From the NCBI GenBank assembly GCA_964517325.1, contig CAZFBV010000001.1:1-64000 (forward strand): a stretch of 64,000 nt of DNA. The letters are read 5' to 3'. Positions 61,923-64,000 of the stretch are shown piece by piece. Source of the DNA: UBA12465 sp964517325. Its GTDB lineage: Bacteria; Patescibacteriota; Patescibacteriia; Patescibacteriales; UBA12465. Position 1 is the first letter of the stretch. Each line of letters starts with the position of its first letter. The position numbers were made by a program, and so were the translations under genes. The notes beneath the pieces were generated by a model that saw nothing but the letters and a program-made list of their open reading frames with translations, was not told the origin of the DNA and did no database searches.

Positions 61923-62489
61923 ATGTCAGAAGAAGTAAAAAAAGAAGAAGCCCCGATAATCGGCGGAACCAATAAAGAAGAAGCTAGCGAGCCTAAGGAA
62001 GAAAAAGAGGCCCCGGAGTTTTCTTTCGATTCAGCTGTCGAGGAATTGCCTGAAGAAATCAAGCAGAAATTGGAAAAGAATAAGGCTGCCAGGGCGAAAA
62101 AGAAGCTGATCAAGAAGAAAAAGAAGAAGACCGCTAAGGTCGTCAAGATCGGCCGCGCTTATATCCAGGCGACTTATAACAACACCATGATCACCCTGAC
62201 TGATACCAACGGCGACGTGATTTCTTGGGCTAGCGCCGGTCTGGCCGGTTTCAAGGGCGCTAAGAAAGCGACTCCTTATGCCGCCCAGATTATCACTAAG
62301 ATCGCTTCTCAAAAAGCCAGGGAAGAATATGGATTGGAAGAAGTGAGCGTTTTTGTTTCCGGCGTCGGCACCGGTCGTGAAGCGGCTATCCGCGCTTTGA
62401 ACGCCAACGGCCTCAATGTCACTTCTATCAAGGATATGACCTCTGTGCCTCACAACGGCTGCCGTCCGAAGAAACCGAGAAGAGTCTAA
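61923..62489 (+). CDS. rpsK: Ribosomal protein uS11 with an N-terminal extension
   Basis: The uS11 core (VKIGRAYIQATYNNTMITLTD, IVSWASAGLAGFKGAKKATP and HNGCRPKKPRRV) occupies about residues 74-188. About 70 residues precede it. The first half of the extension is acidic (many Glu), and the second half ends in a lysine block KKKKKKTAKV. Normal uS11 is about 125-130 aa. The extension may be disordered or bind rRNA. The single ATG at 61923 is the only good start. Confidence 0.95.
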   Translation: MSEEVKKEEAPIIGGTNKEEASEPKEEKEAPEFSFDSAVEELPEEIKQKLEKNKAARAKKKLIKKKKKKTAKVVKIGRAYIQATYNNTMITLTDTNGDVISWASAGLAGFKGAKKATPYAAQIITKIASQKAREEYGLEEVSVFVSGVGTGREAAIRALNANGLNVTSIKDMTSVPHNGCRPKKPRRV

Positions 62490-62533
62490 TCATAATTATA
62501 AAAAAGACATAAAGTCATTAACGATACAAAGCT

Positions 62534-63163
62534 ATGGGAAGAAATATTGACAGCAAATGCAGCCAGTGCCGCCGTTCCGGTGAGAAGCTGTTCTTAAAAG
62601 GAGACCGCTGTTCCACTCCGAAATGCGCGATGATCAAGCGCAACTACGCTCCTGGTTTTCATGGTCCTAAGGGCCGCAAGCGCTCAAGCGATTACGGAGC
62701 TCAGTTAGCGGAAAAACAGAAAGCCAAGAAATTCTACGGCTTATTGGAAAAGCAATTCCGCTTGACTCTGGAGAAGGCCTCTAAGAAGCAGGGCGATGCC
62801 GGTAAGAATTTTCTGCGCGCTTTGGAAATGCGTTTGGATAACGTCGTCTATCGCTTAGGCTGGGCCGCATCTCGCGCAGCTGCCCGCCAATTGGTCAATC
62901 ATGGCCATTTCACTGTCGACGGTCGCAAGGCTGATATCCCGTCTTTCTCCGTCAAAGCCGGCCAGACTATCAAAGTCAAGAAGAATAGCGCCAATAGCCC
63001 TTACTTCAAGAAAGCCGTCGAGCATCTGAAGAAAGCGGATCGCCCGAGCTGGCTGAATTTCGATGTTAAAGATTTGAGCGCCAAGGTCTTGCATGAGCCG
63101 AAAGACGCGGATTTGCCTCAGAATATCAACGTCCAAGTTATCATTGAGTATTACTCGAAATAA
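62534..63163 (+). CDS. rpsD: Ribosomal protein uS4
   Basis: A 209-aa protein. N-terminal zinc cysteines lie in SKCSQCRRSGEKL and DRCSTPKCAMIK, followed by YAPGFHGPKGRKRSSDYG. The S4 RNA-binding domain is RLDNVVYRLGWAASRAAARQLVNHGHFTVDG. It starts 16S rRNA folding and in other bacteria regulates its own operon. It lies 44 bp after rpsK and 41 bp before rpoA. Confidence 0.97.
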   Translation: MGRNIDSKCSQCRRSGEKLFLKGDRCSTPKCAMIKRNYAPGFHGPKGRKRSSDYGAQLAEKQKAKKFYGLLEKQFRLTLEKASKKQGDAGKNFLRALEMRLDNVVYRLGWAASRAAARQLVNHGHFTVDGRKADIPSFSVKAGQTIKVKKNSANSPYFKKAVEHLKKADRPSWLNFDVKDLSAKVLHEPKDADLPQNINVQVIIEYYSK

Positions 63164-63204
63164 TCTCAAATAATATAGGCAGCTCGCCTGTATACATAAA
63201 AAAT

Positions 63205-64000
63205 ATGCAAAACATCGCATTGCCAAAAAAAATCGAATTCAAAGCCGGTAAGGATCTCCATGAAGGGATCGTTACGGTCGAACCTTTATTTCCGGGTTAC
63301 GGCATGACTTTGGGCAACTCTCTGCGCCGCGTTCTCTTATCCTCTCTCCCGGGAGCCGCTGTCATTGGCGCCAAGATCAAGGGTGCCAGTCATGAATTCA
63401 TGGCGCTGCCTCATGTTAAGGAAGACGTTTTGGAAATCTTATTGAATTTGAAGCAACTGCGCTTGAAAACTTTTACGGAAGAAGAAGTGCGCTTGGAATT
63501 GAAGGTTAAGGGCAAGAAGACCGTCAAGGCGAGCGATATCACCAAGAACTCCGAAGTCGAGATCAAGAATCCGGAATTAGTTATCGCCCATATCACCGAT
63601 GAAGCCGGCAGCCTGGATATAGAAATAACCGTGCAGGAAGGTCGCGGCTATAAGATGTCTGAAAATGTGAAGAAAGATGCCCGTGAAATCGGTTATATCG
63701 AGATCGATTCCGTCTTTTCTCCGGTTACTCTCGTCAGCATCAGCGTGGAAAATACCCGCGTCGGCAAGATGACTAACTGGGATAAATTAGTTTTAGATAT
63801 CAAGACTGACGGCACTATCACTGCTGAAAACGCCTTTGACGAAGCGGTTAAGATCCTGGTCGATCAATACTCCTCATTCTTGGCTCTTTCCGGTCAGAAG
63901 GAAGATAAGGCGGCCGTCGCAGAAGCTATAGCCGAAAAAACTGAAGAAGTCGAGGAAGCTAAGGAAGAGAAGGCTGAAAAGAAAGAGAAGAAAGCTAAAA
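63205..64000 (+). CDS. rpoA: RNA polymerase alpha subunit (3' end outside window)
   Basis: The open frame from the ATG at 63205 runs to the window end, so only the first 265 residues are seen. The N-terminal domain is complete: FKAGKDLHEGIVTVEPLFPGYGMTLGN with LRRVLLSSLPGAAV (the assembly helix), then the dimer and beta-contact regions ending near ILVDQYSSFLAL. A linker with many Glu, Lys and Ala (from about residue 240) follows and looks disordered, longer and more charged than in most bacteria. The C-terminal DNA-binding domain, if present, is outside. Confidence 0.96.
   Translation, partial: MQNIALPKKIEFKAGKDLHEGIVTVEPLFPGYGMTLGNSLRRVLLSSLPGAAVIGAKIKGASHEFMALPHVKEDVLEILLNLKQLRLKTFTEEEVRLELKVKGKKTVKASDITKNSEVEIKNPELVIAHITDEAGSLDIEITVQEGRGYKMSENVKKDAREIGYIEIDSVFSPVTLVSISVENTRVGKMTNWDKLVLDIKTDGTITAENAFDEAVKILVDQYSSFLALSGQKEDKAAVAEAIAEKTEEVEEAKEEKAEKKEKKAK

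Noticed and set aside
1..64000. tRNA, rRNA or CRISPR loci
   Set aside because: I looked through the gaps for T-arm-like sequences, rRNA signatures and regularly spaced repeats and found none. All long gaps are explained by hairpins, promoters or AT-rich DNA.

Overview
The window looks like a piece of a Patescibacteria/CPR genome, most likely of Parcubacteria type. I infer this from several things: unusually short AlaRS (610 aa) and ProRS (408 aa); almost no Shine-Dalgarno sequences in front of genes; several promoters placed so close to the ATG that their mRNAs would be leaderless or nearly so; a surface protein ending in the G-R-P-A-D-A-F repeats often seen in these bacteria; and many glycan genes. 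The standard code is used, since TGA ends the flippase gene at 6756-6758. I found no rRNA, tRNA, CRISPR array or insertion sequence.

Layout. 1-3050 is accessory: a RhuM-Fic protein cut by the window edge, an orphan helical protein, a 95-bp element that can fold as a three-way junction, and a tiny Com-like zinc-finger gene. 3051-12552 is mainly surface-glycan synthesis: DedA, GT4, a small HTH regulator with a consensus promoter, flippase, two GT2, two methyltransferases, GT4 and a polyprenyl-phosphate sugar transferase. 12724-22136 holds a repetitive surface protein followed by housekeeping genes (DNA polymerase III delta', Asp-box lipoprotein, frr, rseP, hpf, secA).

22137-25241 stands out. 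It has a PhnP-like metallo-hydrolase and, convergent to it, a 667-aa fusion of a glutamyl-tRNA-reductase-like half with an archaeal/eukaryal-type AspRS-like catalytic core. The fusion has the only strong Shine-Dalgarno I found and its own operator-like repeats. I consider it the best candidate for an undescribed system: a possible activate-then-reduce enzyme that makes an amino aldehyde.

25242-42279 is housekeeping: ileS, a NIF3-like gene, trhP, ruvA, a THUMP-like methyltransferase, proS and mreBCD, followed by sugar and nucleotide genes, a response regulator and a second mreB. 42319-50926 is a second surface region: GT4, a secreted subtilase with FG-GAP-like repeats, a UXS-like epimerase, and a minus-strand operon of three glycosyltransferases, a DUF2304 protein and a degenerate GspE-like ATPase. 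51008-59093 is a wall cluster (mraY, ftsW, murG, murC, an ABC exporter, murB). alaS follows, and the window ends in the infA-rpmJ-rpsM-rpsK-rpsD-rpoA operon, whose leader contains a terminator-like hairpin.

All family calls come from reading motifs by eye; no database search was possible.
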